From Bacillus thuringiensis (GTDB taxonomy: Bacteria > Bacillota > Bacilli > Bacillales > Bacillaceae_G): DNA of 64,000 nucleotides. Each line of letters opens with the position of its first letter. The first letter of the stretch is position 1. The stretch lies in contig NZ_JACYOF010000006.1 of NCBI RefSeq assembly GCF_014932895.1, positions 124,001 through 188,000 on the forward strand, written 5' to 3'. Positions 43,681 through 54,247 of the stretch are shown piece by piece. The notes under the pieces were generated by a model that ran no database searches, was not told the origin of the DNA, and saw only the letters and a program-made list of their open reading frames with translations. The translations under genes and the position numbers were made by a program.

Positions 43681-46600
43681 TCACCTCATCAATCCCTCTT
43701 CAGTATTGTTTATTTCGGCGATTTTTTCCCTTATGGCCTCATAATAAACAGATGAGAAAAGAGCTCTCTTATCTTCTGGAAAAGTTTTAATATGAACTTG
43801 TCCCTTCGTTACCTGTAACCAGTGAGAAAATTCTCGATTTTCTATAGAAAAAAGCTTGATATCACTCTTAATTCTTCTTGAAAAGCACAGCCTCCATGCC
43901 TGGTTCTTCACTAATAAATTCACTTGATACAACATGAATACGTTATAAATATTTAGAGCCGTAACTTCTGTGCTTATCAACTCATTACTCAAGAGAAACT
44001 GTCTCGCTCTTTCCCATATACTCTCTTCTGTAACCACCGATAAAAATTTTACTAATTCATCATAGGACAGATTAGCTTTTCCTATATCCACTGTTTGACA
44101 GATAAAATTCGCCACTGCCTCTGTGTATAATAATGATGAGGTGGATATAACATCAGGCAAAATCACGTTCTCTTCATTCTGAACAAAATCGTAAAACTGA
44201 TCATCGATAAAGAACAGTACCTCTAATTCTTCACCTAAATTTTCTAACTCCTTCACCACTTCGAGGGCCAATATGGCTCCTGTAGAACAAGCTCCTATCC
44301 GGTACGGGCCTTCAGGTTGAATTCTGCGAATCCCTTCCAAAATTTCGAGCGCTGCTAATCGTAGTTTTTCTGGAGTAATGCGTTCTAAAAGTTTCTGTTT
44401 ATCTACTAAAAGAGGTTTTCTTAAATCAATATCTTCTTCTAAATAATTTAGAAATGGAGGAGGTTGTACGCCAATGAAACAACAATCTTCCCCTAATACT
44501 TCCGCTGCATTTACAACTTCTGGAATTAAAGTGGAAGCAAAAATACCCTCTGTTTCAGTTATAAAGAAGATTGGATCTCCGTTATTCGTTATCTCGGTAA
44601 AAAGTGCACCATGCTTGATTTCTAATTCGTTTCTGCCAATATTTTCAATACGACCTAACCATGTATTTCTTTCACAAATATAGTCAAGAATATTTCTAAT
44701 GGTTGGTTTGTCGTAAATTACATCCAATGAAACTTTTTGTCCAAGTACTTTTTCAATTCGGTTCATTAGGTGTACAGCAGAAAGCGAATCCCCGCCCAAG
44801 TCAAAAAAGTCATCATCTATTCCTACTCGATCCACGTTAAGGATATCCTGATAAATCCTCACAACCTTTTTCTCCAAAGATGTCGCTGGCGGTTCGAATA
44901 CACTTTGCATTCTCTCTCGAGTGAATGTCGGTTCAGGTAAAGATTTTTTATCCAGCTTCCCATTTGGACTAACAGGGAATTCTTGCATTAACACAATGAA
45001 CTCCGGTATCATGAACCTCGGCAGTCGATCCTTCAAAAGATTCTTTACCTCTTTCTCCGTTAATAGAGTCCCGTGTTCTGGAATCACATAGCCCACAAGC
45101 ACCCCTTGAGGTGTTTTTTCATCTTTTTTATAGATAACAATCCCATCTTTAAGCTGAGAATTCTCCCGAATAGCAGACTCAATTTCTCTTAATTCAATCC
45201 GGATGCCTCTCATTTTAATTTGACTATCTTTTCTACCAATGTATTCAATTTCACCTTCTGAGTTAAATTTTGCCAAGTCCCCGGTTTTATACAAACGGGC
45301 CCCTTCCACTTTAGAGAAAGGATTTGGGATGAAGTGCTTAGCTGTTAAACTTGCTTTTCCATGGTATGCTGCTGCTAGTCCCGTTCCCCCAATATAGAGT
45401 TCTCCCACTACTTCAATTCCAGCAGGCTGGAGGTCCTCATTTAAAATATAAATTTCTGTGTTTGCCATAGGCCTTCCAATTCGAATATTTGGTTCCTGGC
45501 TTGCACACTTATAAGAAGTGACCTCAACTGATGCTTCCGTTGGACCATACTGGTTATAAAGCTCTCCACTTAAAACAGAGAAAAACTTCTCCTTAATTTG
45601 AGATGTAAGGGGTTCCCCACTGCACATTACTCTCTGAATCGATGTGCACGAATCCACACCGGATACATTTAAGAACTCCTGAAGCATAGTTGGTACAAAA
45701 TAAAGAGTCGTGATGTCATGTTTCTTGATAAGATCGGCAAGATAATAGCTATCTTTATGTCCTTCCGGCTTAGCAATCACTAGTGAAGCACCTGTACACA
45801 AAGCACTAAAAATTTCAAACACGGAATAATCAAAGCTTAGCGGTGTTTTATGCAAACCGCGCTCATTCTTAATGCTTCCATAGTAATTTTTCATCCAAAG
45901 TATACGATTTACTACTCCTTTATGAGGAACCATCACGCCTTTCGGCCTGCCGGTAGACCCTGATGTATAGATCATATAAGCAAGCTGGTCTGCAGATTTT
46001 TCTCGAATTTTATCCATTTCTACTAAACTACTATCCAAAATTCCCTTTACTATATAACGATTTTCACAAAGGTCGTCAAGGTCATAATATTGCTCTTTAG
46101 AGGTTAAAATACATTCCACTTTTGAGTCTCTGATCATAAATTGAATTCTTTCTGAAGGGTAAGAAGTATCTAGAGGTACATAAGCACACCCTGCTTTAAG
46201 AATTCCAAGTAATCCAATTATCATTTCGGCTGAACGGTCCATATAGATACCGACAAAATCACCATTTATTCTTTCTCTCCTAAGGAAACTTGCTACTTTT
46301 TCTGCTTCCTTATTTAAGGATTCATACGTTATTTTGTTTAATCCCTCAATGAGAGCGATTGAATTCGGAGATTTCTCTGCTTCTTTTTCAATCAGTTCAT
46401 GTAGCAACAAAGACTCATCTAAGAAGGATTCACGATGATTATTCCATTTATGAACCAATTGTGTATAAACCTGTTCCGGTAAATAAGACTGATCATCATG
46501 ACTAGCTAATGGATTAGCAGCCACTGATTTCAAAATGTTATGATAAATATCCACAATGATATCCATTTGTTCTTCTGTAAATGTGCCCTCATCATATGAC

Positions 46601-49600
46601 AGCGTCAATCTAATTTCATAATCAGGCGGGTGATTTGAGAACGTCGCCATTAACTTAAAGTGTGTATCATTTGCAGAATTCCGATTGAAACCTAAAAATT
46701 CTATTTTATTAGATGTAAGCAAAGGCTCCATGGAATGGAAATACACATAATTAAAGGCAGTTTCAAATAATGTCGACTGATTTACGTGTCGTTGAATTTC
46801 TGGTAAAGGTAGTCTCCGGTACGGAAGAATATCCTGTTCTATTTCAAATGTTTTATTAATAAATCCTACCCATTCTCCAGGACTCACAATCTGTCTGAAA
46901 GGCAATGTATTAATAAACAAACCTTTGACTTTCTCACCATCTTTCGTCTCCATTCTTCCATTTGAAACCATACCCGTAACCACATCCGATTGACCAGTTA
47001 TCGCCTGGAGAGCTTTTATATGAGCGGCAAGCAAGATACTTTTAACCGGAACTTGGTAAGAGGCCGATACTTGTTTTAGCTGCCTCGATGTTTCTTCCGA
47101 GAGTTCTACAATTCTTCTACGGATCCTAAATGCTTGATTCAACGCTTTTTTAGATTCATAGATAGGAAGCTGTAAAGCTTGGCAATCTAATAAAAAGCTT
47201 TTCCAAAAAGCTATATGTTCCTCACTTTGAATGGCCTCTTGTTCTAGTTTTATAAAATCCCTAAAGTCAACTGATAATACCTTTTCAGATTTTTCATACT
47301 TCCCTTCAAGTAATTGGAAATACACATCAAAAATCTCTGCAAGGGTAGAGGTCAAACTCCATCCATCAAAAATGAGGTGACATTCTGTTAAACTAAATTG
47401 GAACGTTTCATCGCTCCTCTGATGCACAAAAAATCTCAGTAAACTTGGACTGTTTAAATCAAATGTATTCTTTTTCTCTTGTTGAATGTACTGATCAATA
47501 ATCTCTTCCTGATTGTTATGTTCTAGATGCCTTATATCCGAATAGCCAACAAACAGGTTTGCTGTCTGATGAACTAATTGCATTGGCACTCTAAAATTCT
47601 TTAGATCAAACGAGGTACGTAGCATCACATTACGAGCTACCACTTTCTCAACAGCTTTTTTAAACAATCCATAATCGAACTTCCCTTTTAGTAGCACACT
47701 ATCAATATTGTGATAGAGTGGCTCCTCCGGATACTGTTCCATGTGGTAGAACATACCCTCCTGCGCTTTTGCTAATGGATAAGCATCTTCTACTCCTTCT
47801 TTAATCCAAACGTGATCTTCCTCTGGCACTAAAGCAAACGGACTTAACGTGCCCTCACGTTCAGTCGGCAGAACTTTTTGCTCAATTAGCTGTACGAGAT
47901 CCTCTATCGTTTGATGTTGAAATAACTCCTCAAGAGTAAAGAAATATCCTTTTTCCTCAGCTTCAGAAATTATTTTTAAGCTGCGGATACTGTCCCCTCC
48001 AAGCGAGAAAAAATTATCATTAAGATAAATTTCTTGATTGTTTAGTACTATCTTCCATATCGCAGTCAAATCTTTTTCAATTTGCGTCTCAGGCTCTCGC
48101 TTTTCTCCTACTCTAGTATTTTCACAAAGCTTCAGCAGTAAAGATTTATCTACCTTACCGTTCGATGTCACGGGAATAACTTCAACCTCTATAAGATGTG
48201 ATGGATACATGTACTTCGGCAAATTAGAAAGAAGGCTTTTTCTGAGCTTCTTCAACTCGTCTTCTTCACTGAATACAACAAATACAGCCAATTCATTTTC
48301 CTTTTTCTCGTTTGTCCTAACTAGAACCGTACAGTCTTTGACTGTTGGGTACTGTGCAATAATACTTTTTACTTCCCCCAGTTCAATCCGATGTCCTTTA
48401 ATCTTCACTTGATCGTCCATTCTTCCCACATACTCGATATCCCCATCAGAAATGTATCTTCCGACATCTCCTGTTTTATACAGCCTATCTCCATTTACCG
48501 AGAAAGGATTCGGAGTAAATCGCTCTGCTGTAAGGGCATATCGCTCGTTATAGCCACGTGCAAGTCCTTCTCCACCTACATAAATCTCTCCTGGAACTCC
48601 GATAGGTACTGGGTTTAAGTCCTCATCTAATATATAAATGTTCAAATCCTGAAGCGGTTTCCCAATCAAACTTCGGGCAGCTGTTTTTATTTCTTCCTTT
48701 TTTACCTCCCGCCAAGTAACATGAACAGTTGTTTCGGTAATACCATACATGTTAATAAGCTTGGTTTGGTCTCCATACTTCTCAAACCACCTCGAAAGAT
48801 CTTGAAAATGCAAGGCCTCTCCACCAAAAATAATGTATCTCAGCTTAAGTGAATACTTGTGTTGATCCATGGAATTCAACAATTCTTTAAAAGCAGACGG
48901 TGTCTGGTTTAACACTGTAATTCCTTCATCATGTAAAAAGCGGTAAAACAACCCCGGTTTACGTCTCATTTCAGCAGGAATAATAAACAACTTACCGCCG
49001 TATAAAAGGGCACCCCATATCTCCCATACAGTAAAATCAAATGCCGTGGAGTGAAATAACGTCCAAGCATCCTTTTCTGTAAATTGAAAATGCTTTTCGG
49101 AACTCTCAAATAAACGTCTAACGTTATGATGGGTATTCAAAACGCCTTTTGGTTTTCCCGTTGAACCAGAAGTATAAATAATGTAAGCTACCTGGTCAGG
49201 ATAAACTGGAATATTTAGTGCCTCATCTTTCTCCTGCGCCCATTGATTTTCTTCATATTGTATAATGGTACATTTTAATCCTGGATAAAGGGCATCTATA
49301 TATTTTTCTTGGGTCAACAACACTTCACAACTAGAATCTTCTATTATATAAGCTATTCTGCTACGCGGTTGTTCAGGATCCAATGGGACATATGTGCCTC
49401 CCGCTTTTAGAACCGCTAAAATACTAATGATAAAATGGCTGGAACGATCCATCTTGACAGCTACTTTAGTTTCTGTTTCCACTCCATTTTTCCTCAAGTA
49501 TCGAGCTAACTGATTAGCTCTTTTATCCAACTCACTGTAAGTAATCTGCGTTCCTTCACTTACCAGGGCGATAGCATCAGGAAATTGACTTACCTGCTGT

Positions 49601-51075
49601 TCAAAACGTCGATGGATGGATTCAGCTTTTTCAAAGCTCATAGGCTCCAAAGAACCGACAATTTTCTGCTCCTCTTCTGGTATCATTCCTTTTATTTTCG
49701 ATACTAACTCATTCGGTTTATAAATTAATTCTTCTAGAATGTAAATATAATTACGTACCATTCTTTCTATCGTTGTCTGCTCAAATAACTTGCTGTATTC
49801 AAAAAACCCCTCAATTCGTTTGTCTGTTTCCATAATAGAAACTGATAAATCGAATTTACTCGTTTTAGTTTCCACATCATATGGGATAAATACACAGTCA
49901 TCAAGTTCTAAAATGGACTGTTGATTCTGCTGATAGACAAACATCGATTGAAAAACTGGACTGAGTGATAACGTACGATTAATTTTTAATTCGTCCACTA
50001 GCTTGTCAAAAGGCAGTTCTTGATGATCCTGAGCTTCAAGCGTTGCTTTATTCACTTGCTGAATTAATTCAGCTACTGTTTTTTGAGACTCGATAATCAC
50101 TTTGAGTGGAATCGTATTAGCTATACATCCTATTAAGGGTTCAATTTCAATATGCTGACGATTTGAAACAGGTACACCTAAAATAAGTTCCTTTTGACCT
50201 GTGTATTTATATAGAAATATGTAATAGGATGACAAAAGGATGACAAATGGTGATACTCTTTTCTCCCTACTCATTTGTTTAACAGCGTCTACCAAAATAC
50301 CAGGTAATTCAAATCGATAGATATCTCCCTCAAATATCTGGTTTTTAGGCCTTGAATAATCTAAAGGAAGATTGAGCTCTGGTGGGTTAGAACCAATTTT
50401 ATTCTTCCAATACTCCACCTGTCTCTGATAACCTCCGTTTTCCATCTTCTCTTTTTGCCACGCAGAATAATCTGCATATTGAATAACTAGATCATCCACC
50501 GTAGTTTTTCCATTGCGATACACTTCAGATAGTTCCTTCATCAACAATCCAGTTGACCAACCGTCAAAAATAATGTGATGCATTACGATCAACAGAATAT
50601 GTTCTTCCTCAGACAATTTGAACACAGTTATATTAAATAACTGCTCTGATTGTAGATTGATAGGAGTAGATGCTGTTTTATTTATTAGTTCTTTCACAAT
50701 TATTTCTCGATCCGCTACTGACTTATCCACCATAGACACGACTTTTATATTTACCGACTGAAAAGGGAAGATACGCTGAATTGGTACCCCATTTTCATTC
50801 ATAAATTGAGCCCTTAGTACCTCATGCTTTTCAAGGACAGAGTTGAAAGCATGGCTTAGTTTTTCTAAATCAACATTTCCCACTATCCTAATAGCCAATG
50901 GAATATTATAGGCTGCACTCGTTGGGTTAAGTTCACTTGCAAACCACATTCTTTCTTGTGCATAAGAGAGTGGGTACCCTTGCTGATTTGTTCGTTTAGG
51001 AATACTATTAGTCGCCCTTAATCCCATTTCTTTTTTTAATCTCTCTAATATCTCTAACTTTTTATCCAAACTCAC
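43681..51075 (-). CDS. NRPS, C-A(Thr)-T-C-A-T-TE termination protein
   Basis: 2464 residues from a GTG 7 nt after AAGGGGG. C1 (about 15-450; MHHIIFDGWS near 164), A1 (about 485-990), T1 (DNFFSLGGDSIRSL near 1022), C2 (about 1095-1530; ECHLIFDGWS near 1232, first His replaced by Cys), A2 (about 1560-2060), T2 (DDFFDLGGDSLSAV near 2088), and TE (about 2160-2460; ACSTG near 2262). A1 pocket residues read from FDFTVWE, VLNQTPS, YIIFGG, INMYG and TTVHV give DFWNIGMVHK, the standard threonine code. A2 was not assigned. C1 looks like an LCL type. The TE presumably releases the product, probably by cyclisation; its nucleophile motif is AxSxG instead of GxSxG. Confidence 0.95.
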   Translation of the reverse strand: MSLDKKLEILERLKKEMGLRATNSIPKRTNQQGYPLSYAQERMWFASELNPTSAAYNIPLAIRIVGNVDLEKLSHAFNSVLEKHEVLRAQFMNENGVPIQRIFPFQSVNIKVVSMVDKSVADREIIVKELINKTASTPINLQSEQLFNITVFKLSEEEHILLIVMHHIIFDGWSTGLLMKELSEVYRNGKTTVDDLVIQYADYSAWQKEKMENGGYQRQVEYWKNKIGSNPPELNLPLDYSRPKNQIFEGDIYRFELPGILVDAVKQMSREKRVSPFVILLSSYYIFLYKYTGQKELILGVPVSNRQHIEIEPLIGCIANTIPLKVIIESQKTVAELIQQVNKATLEAQDHQELPFDKLVDELKINRTLSLSPVFQSMFVYQQNQQSILELDDCVFIPYDVETKTSKFDLSVSIMETDKRIEGFFEYSKLFEQTTIERMVRNYIYILEELIYKPNELVSKIKGMIPEEEQKIVGSLEPMSFEKAESIHRRFEQQVSQFPDAIALVSEGTQITYSELDKRANQLARYLRKNGVETETKVAVKMDRSSHFIISILAVLKAGGTYVPLDPEQPRSRIAYIIEDSSCEVLLTQEKYIDALYPGLKCTIIQYEENQWAQEKDEALNIPVYPDQVAYIIYTSGSTGKPKGVLNTHHNVRRLFESSEKHFQFTEKDAWTLFHSTAFDFTVWEIWGALLYGGKLFIIPAEMRRKPGLFYRFLHDEGITVLNQTPSAFKELLNSMDQHKYSLKLRYIIFGGEALHFQDLSRWFEKYGDQTKLINMYGITETTVHVTWREVKKEEIKTAARSLIGKPLQDLNIYILDEDLNPVPIGVPGEIYVGGEGLARGYNERYALTAERFTPNPFSVNGDRLYKTGDVGRYISDGDIEYVGRMDDQVKIKGHRIELGEVKSIIAQYPTVKDCTVLVRTNEKKENELAVFVVFSEEDELKKLRKSLLSNLPKYMYPSHLIEVEVIPVTSNGKVDKSLLLKLCENTRVGEKREPETQIEKDLTAIWKIVLNNQEIYLNDNFFSLGGDSIRSLKIISEAEEKGYFFTLEELFQHQTIEDLVQLIEQKVLPTEREGTLSPFALVPEEDHVWIKEGVEDAYPLAKAQEGMFYHMEQYPEEPLYHNIDSVLLKGKFDYGLFKKAVEKVVARNVMLRTSFDLKNFRVPMQLVHQTANLFVGYSDIRHLEHNNQEEIIDQYIQQEKKNTFDLNSPSLLRFFVHQRSDETFQFSLTECHLIFDGWSLTSTLAEIFDVYFQLLEGKYEKSEKVLSVDFRDFIKLEQEAIQSEEHIAFWKSFLLDCQALQLPIYESKKALNQAFRIRRRIVELSEETSRQLKQVSASYQVPVKSILLAAHIKALQAITGQSDVVTGMVSNGRMETKDGEKVKGLFINTLPFRQIVSPGEWVGFINKTFEIEQDILPYRRLPLPEIQRHVNQSTLFETAFNYVYFHSMEPLLTSNKIEFLGFNRNSANDTHFKLMATFSNHPPDYEIRLTLSYDEGTFTEEQMDIIVDIYHNILKSVAANPLASHDDQSYLPEQVYTQLVHKWNNHRESFLDESLLLHELIEKEAEKSPNSIALIEGLNKITYESLNKEAEKVASFLRRERINGDFVGIYMDRSAEMIIGLLGILKAGCAYVPLDTSYPSERIQFMIRDSKVECILTSKEQYYDLDDLCENRYIVKGILDSSLVEMDKIREKSADQLAYMIYTSGSTGRPKGVMVPHKGVVNRILWMKNYYGSIKNERGLHKTPLSFDYSVFEIFSALCTGASLVIAKPEGHKDSYYLADLIKKHDITTLYFVPTMLQEFLNVSGVDSCTSIQRVMCSGEPLTSQIKEKFFSVLSGELYNQYGPTEASVEVTSYKCASQEPNIRIGRPMANTEIYILNEDLQPAGIEVVGELYIGGTGLAAAYHGKASLTAKHFIPNPFSKVEGARLYKTGDLAKFNSEGEIEYIGRKDSQIKMRGIRIELREIESAIRENSQLKDGIVIYKKDEKTPQGVLVGYVIPEHGTLLTEKEVKNLLKDRLPRFMIPEFIVLMQEFPVSPNGKLDKKSLPEPTFTRERMQSVFEPPATSLEKKVVRIYQDILNVDRVGIDDDFFDLGGDSLSAVHLMNRIEKVLGQKVSLDVIYDKPTIRNILDYICERNTWLGRIENIGRNELEIKHGALFTEITNNGDPIFFITETEGIFASTLIPEVVNAAEVLGEDCCFIGVQPPPFLNYLEEDIDLRKPLLVDKQKLLERITPEKLRLAALEILEGIRRIQPEGPYRIGACSTGAILALEVVKELENLGEELEVLFFIDDQFYDFVQNEENVILPDVISTSSLLYTEAVANFICQTVDIGKANLSYDELVKFLSVVTEESIWERARQFLLSNELISTEVTALNIYNVFMLYQVNLLVKNQAWRLCFSRRIKSDIKLFSIENREFSHWLQVTKGQVHIKTFPEDKRALFSSVYYEAIREKIAEINNTEEGLMR

Positions 51076-51089
51076 ATTTCAACCCCCTT

Positions 51090-54000
51090 TCAAAAACTTA
51101 CTTCTTCCATTGCTAATTTTTCTGCTTCCAAATAAGCCTTAGAAACTAGATCTATATAATCACTCTCTTGCGGATACAACCTATTTATTCCTTGACATAG
51201 CTTTTCAGTTGTCTCTGCTTCGAAAAGTAAACTTACTGGTATCTCCAGTTCATAAATTTTTCGGATTCTTGAGATTATTTGAGTGGCATTTAAAGAGTGC
51301 CCCCCAAGTTCAAAAAAGTTATCTGCTACTGATACCTGTTTCTTCTTTAATACTTCTTTCCAGATTCCTACAATGACTTCTTCAAATTCATTACGAGGAG
51401 CCACATACTTTTCTACCTCTAACTTTTCATAAAACTGAATTAAAGATGCTCGATTAATTTTTCTATTATTATTTAAGGGAATCTCATTCAGCCGAATGAA
51501 TTTTGTAGGAATCATATATTGCGGAAGCCATTTTTTCGTAAACTCCCTAATGTCTTCTTCTACGATCTCCCCTACACAAAAGGCTAATAAGGAAAGTCCT
51601 TGATTATCCATAGGTATAATTACAGTATCTTTTATAGACGGATGCTTCCGAATAACTGTCTCAATTTCGTTGAGGTCAACCCTCTTTCCATTCATTTTTA
51701 TCTGTTCATCTTTGCGTCCTATAAACTCAAGTTCGCCGTTCGCCATAAGACGTACAAGGTCACCTGTTTTATAAAGTCGTTCTCCAGATTCAAATGGATT
51801 AGGAATAAACCTCTCCGCTGTCATCCCTGAATTACCAAAGTATCCGCGCGCTACACCAATTCCACCGATATACAGCTCTCCAATTTGACCGATAGCTACT
51901 GTATGCATTTCTTCATCAAATACATAGGTTTGAGTCTCACGGACAGGAATACCGATAGGGATAAACAATTCATTTTTGATATACGCATAGGTTGCATTAG
52001 AAGTTGTTTCCGTTGGTCCATACAGATTTACTACCTCTAAATCCGGGAAAATATTCCACGTCATTTGAAGAAGCTCGTTACTAATCTTCTCTCCACCAAT
52101 TAACAATAGCCTTAATCGCGCTTTCACACTTTCTATTACTCGGTCATCTTTTCGGATTTCTTCGATAAATGCTGCCCAAAGTGAAGGAACACAATTTATA
52201 GCATTTAATTTATGTTTTAAAAATCTATTTAGAAAAGTCAGTGGCTGCAATACCTCATCCTCTGAAAATAAGGTAACTCGTTTTCCTTTCATCAAAGGGT
52301 AAAATACCTGTTTTAAGAACGCATCAAACCCTAATTCTGCCATGAAAGGCAATTCTATTTCTTTATCTGAAAATTGCTGATCAAACCAGAGGAGATAGTT
52401 CAGTAAACTGTTGTGTTGGATGCAGACACCCTTTGGCAAACCGGTCGAACCCGAAGTATAAAGAACATAAGCTAATTGTTGAGGTAAAAGAGAAACGGAA
52501 GGCAGGCAACTTTCATTTTCCTTCTCAATTACTTTCCATTCTTTACTCAGATTAACTTGCTGAACTGGAATCTGCTTTAATTCATCCAATATACTTTGCT
52601 TATTAGTAAGAACCATCTTAGCTGCACTATCTTCAATAGCGTAACGAATCCTATTTACAGGCCACTTACTATCAACCGGAACAAAACTAGCTCCTGATTT
52701 TAGAACAGCAAGCATAGAAATGATAGCTTCTGCTGATCTTGGCATACATAAGACAACACGGTCTTCTGGTTCCAAAAAACGCTTTAAATAACGAGTGAGC
52801 TGGTTAGTCTTTGACTGTAATTCCCGATAAGTAATAGACTTGTCTTCAGAAACGATAGCTAAAAGGTCTCCGTTTAATTCGGCTTGTTCCTCAAAATAAT
52901 CAAGGATATTATTTTTTTTCGGAGACTCTAGTTGGCTGTAACGGTCAGTGTTCAATTTGACTATTAATCTTTCTTCCTCTTGTTTAGTAAGAAAAGAAAG
53001 ATGCATTAATTCTTTATGTGGTTTTTTTATACATTGATTCAAGAAAAATAGAAACTGACTAAATAACCTTTCTACATCGTCCACTAGATACATGGAGTTA
53101 TCGAATTGAAGGAATAGTTCGAATTTTCCACTTGTGCATAGTACTGATAGTAAGAGCTTATACTTTTCATTTTCCGATCTGAAGTCCTTCATTGTCATAG
53201 TAATATCTCCTTGATGAGCTATTACTTGGTTATCTAGATATCGAAACTGGTACGGAATATAATCCTCACTTCCTGAAAAAAGAGTTGAGATGTCAACATA
53301 TTCCACTTTCTCCATGGATTGTGATATATGTTCTTGAACTTGCTTATTGTATTCTATAAAAGTTTTTTCAGCATCATAAACTTCAATTGGAATGACTTTC
53401 TCAAACTGACCGATACTTAACTTTAATTCTTCATAGTTTCTCCCATCCACCACTAAACCTACTGGAAGATTGTGACAAGCTACTTTTGATAGGAAGGCCT
53501 TCCAGCTTGCAAAAAAGAATGAAGGGACAGCAAGATTATATAATCGCGCTAGTTCTCTTAGCTTTATCGAAAGCTCTTCAGGTAATAACTTTCGAATAGA
53601 TTGTCTGTTACTTTCTGTTGAAGATTCCTTTAGCCTTTCAAAGGGCAGGGCTTTTTTCATTATCTGAGTTTTATAGGAAATTCGCTCATTTTCCAAAAGC
53701 TCATTTTGCCACTGACTAAAGTCCACATATTGAATAATCTCCTCTTCCCCTATCGATTGATTAGTGGTATATAATTTAAAAGCATGATTAACAATTAATT
53801 GAAGAGAGATAAAATCCGTATTTAGACTAAGACCATATATATTTAGTTCATGTTCATATTCACTGATTTTGCTTATATTAATATGAACTGTTTCACCATT
53901 TTCGGCTTGAAGCTTTTGGCGTACGATATCTAAAGCTTCAACTTGTTGCTCGTCCTTATCCTGAAAGTTTGAGGTGTATGAAAAACTAAAACAAGCTTTT

Positions 54001-54230
54001 TCAAGAATAACCTGAATCGGGTATTCCATTCCTTCCACTTTTTGAAACCTAGAGCGTAAAATTTCATATTGATTGATTGTTTTAATAAAACAGTCCGTTA
54101 AATCTGGGATTGACAGTTTCCCTTGTAGTTTCAAAGATAAATGGTTATAAAACGGGATATTATAGACATCTTGTAATTCCCAAATTCTTTTCTGATGGCT
54201 AGACAAAGCAAATCCTTCTACCGTTTTCAC
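51090..54230 (-). CDS. NRPS, degenerate condensation (Interface-like) - A - T
   Basis: 1046 residues from the GTG at 54230, 6 nt after GGGGGAG (a TTG five codons earlier overlaps that site). The N-terminal ~430 residues have a condensation-domain fold (ALSSHQKRIWELQDVYNIPF), but the HHxxxDG motif is replaced by LSLNTDFI, so it cannot catalyse condensation. The A domain (about 440-930) and T domain (DNFFELGGHSLNATQ near 973) look intact. A true C domain sits at the end of the upstream NRPS protein, so this one is extra. It follows a TauD/SyrP-like hydroxylase by 17 bp, the arrangement of Interface domains that dock beta-hydroxylases. Pocket residues begin D-A-K, as in the surfactin Glu domain; specificity is not firm. 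Confidence 0.9.
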   Translation of the reverse strand: MKTVEGFALSSHQKRIWELQDVYNIPFYNHLSLKLQGKLSIPDLTDCFIKTINQYEILRSRFQKVEGMEYPIQVILEKACFSFSYTSNFQDKDEQQVEALDIVRQKLQAENGETVHINISKISEYEHELNIYGLSLNTDFISLQLIVNHAFKLYTTNQSIGEEEIIQYVDFSQWQNELLENERISYKTQIMKKALPFERLKESSTESNRQSIRKLLPEELSIKLRELARLYNLAVPSFFFASWKAFLSKVACHNLPVGLVVDGRNYEELKLSIGQFEKVIPIEVYDAEKTFIEYNKQVQEHISQSMEKVEYVDISTLFSGSEDYIPYQFRYLDNQVIAHQGDITMTMKDFRSENEKYKLLLSVLCTSGKFELFLQFDNSMYLVDDVERLFSQFLFFLNQCIKKPHKELMHLSFLTKQEEERLIVKLNTDRYSQLESPKKNNILDYFEEQAELNGDLLAIVSEDKSITYRELQSKTNQLTRYLKRFLEPEDRVVLCMPRSAEAIISMLAVLKSGASFVPVDSKWPVNRIRYAIEDSAAKMVLTNKQSILDELKQIPVQQVNLSKEWKVIEKENESCLPSVSLLPQQLAYVLYTSGSTGLPKGVCIQHNSLLNYLLWFDQQFSDKEIELPFMAELGFDAFLKQVFYPLMKGKRVTLFSEDEVLQPLTFLNRFLKHKLNAINCVPSLWAAFIEEIRKDDRVIESVKARLRLLLIGGEKISNELLQMTWNIFPDLEVVNLYGPTETTSNATYAYIKNELFIPIGIPVRETQTYVFDEEMHTVAIGQIGELYIGGIGVARGYFGNSGMTAERFIPNPFESGERLYKTGDLVRLMANGELEFIGRKDEQIKMNGKRVDLNEIETVIRKHPSIKDTVIIPMDNQGLSLLAFCVGEIVEEDIREFTKKWLPQYMIPTKFIRLNEIPLNNNRKINRASLIQFYEKLEVEKYVAPRNEFEEVIVGIWKEVLKKKQVSVADNFFELGGHSLNATQIISRIRKIYELEIPVSLLFEAETTEKLCQGINRLYPQESDYIDLVSKAYLEAEKLAMEEVSF

Positions 54231-54247
54231 AAACAACTCCCCCAAAA

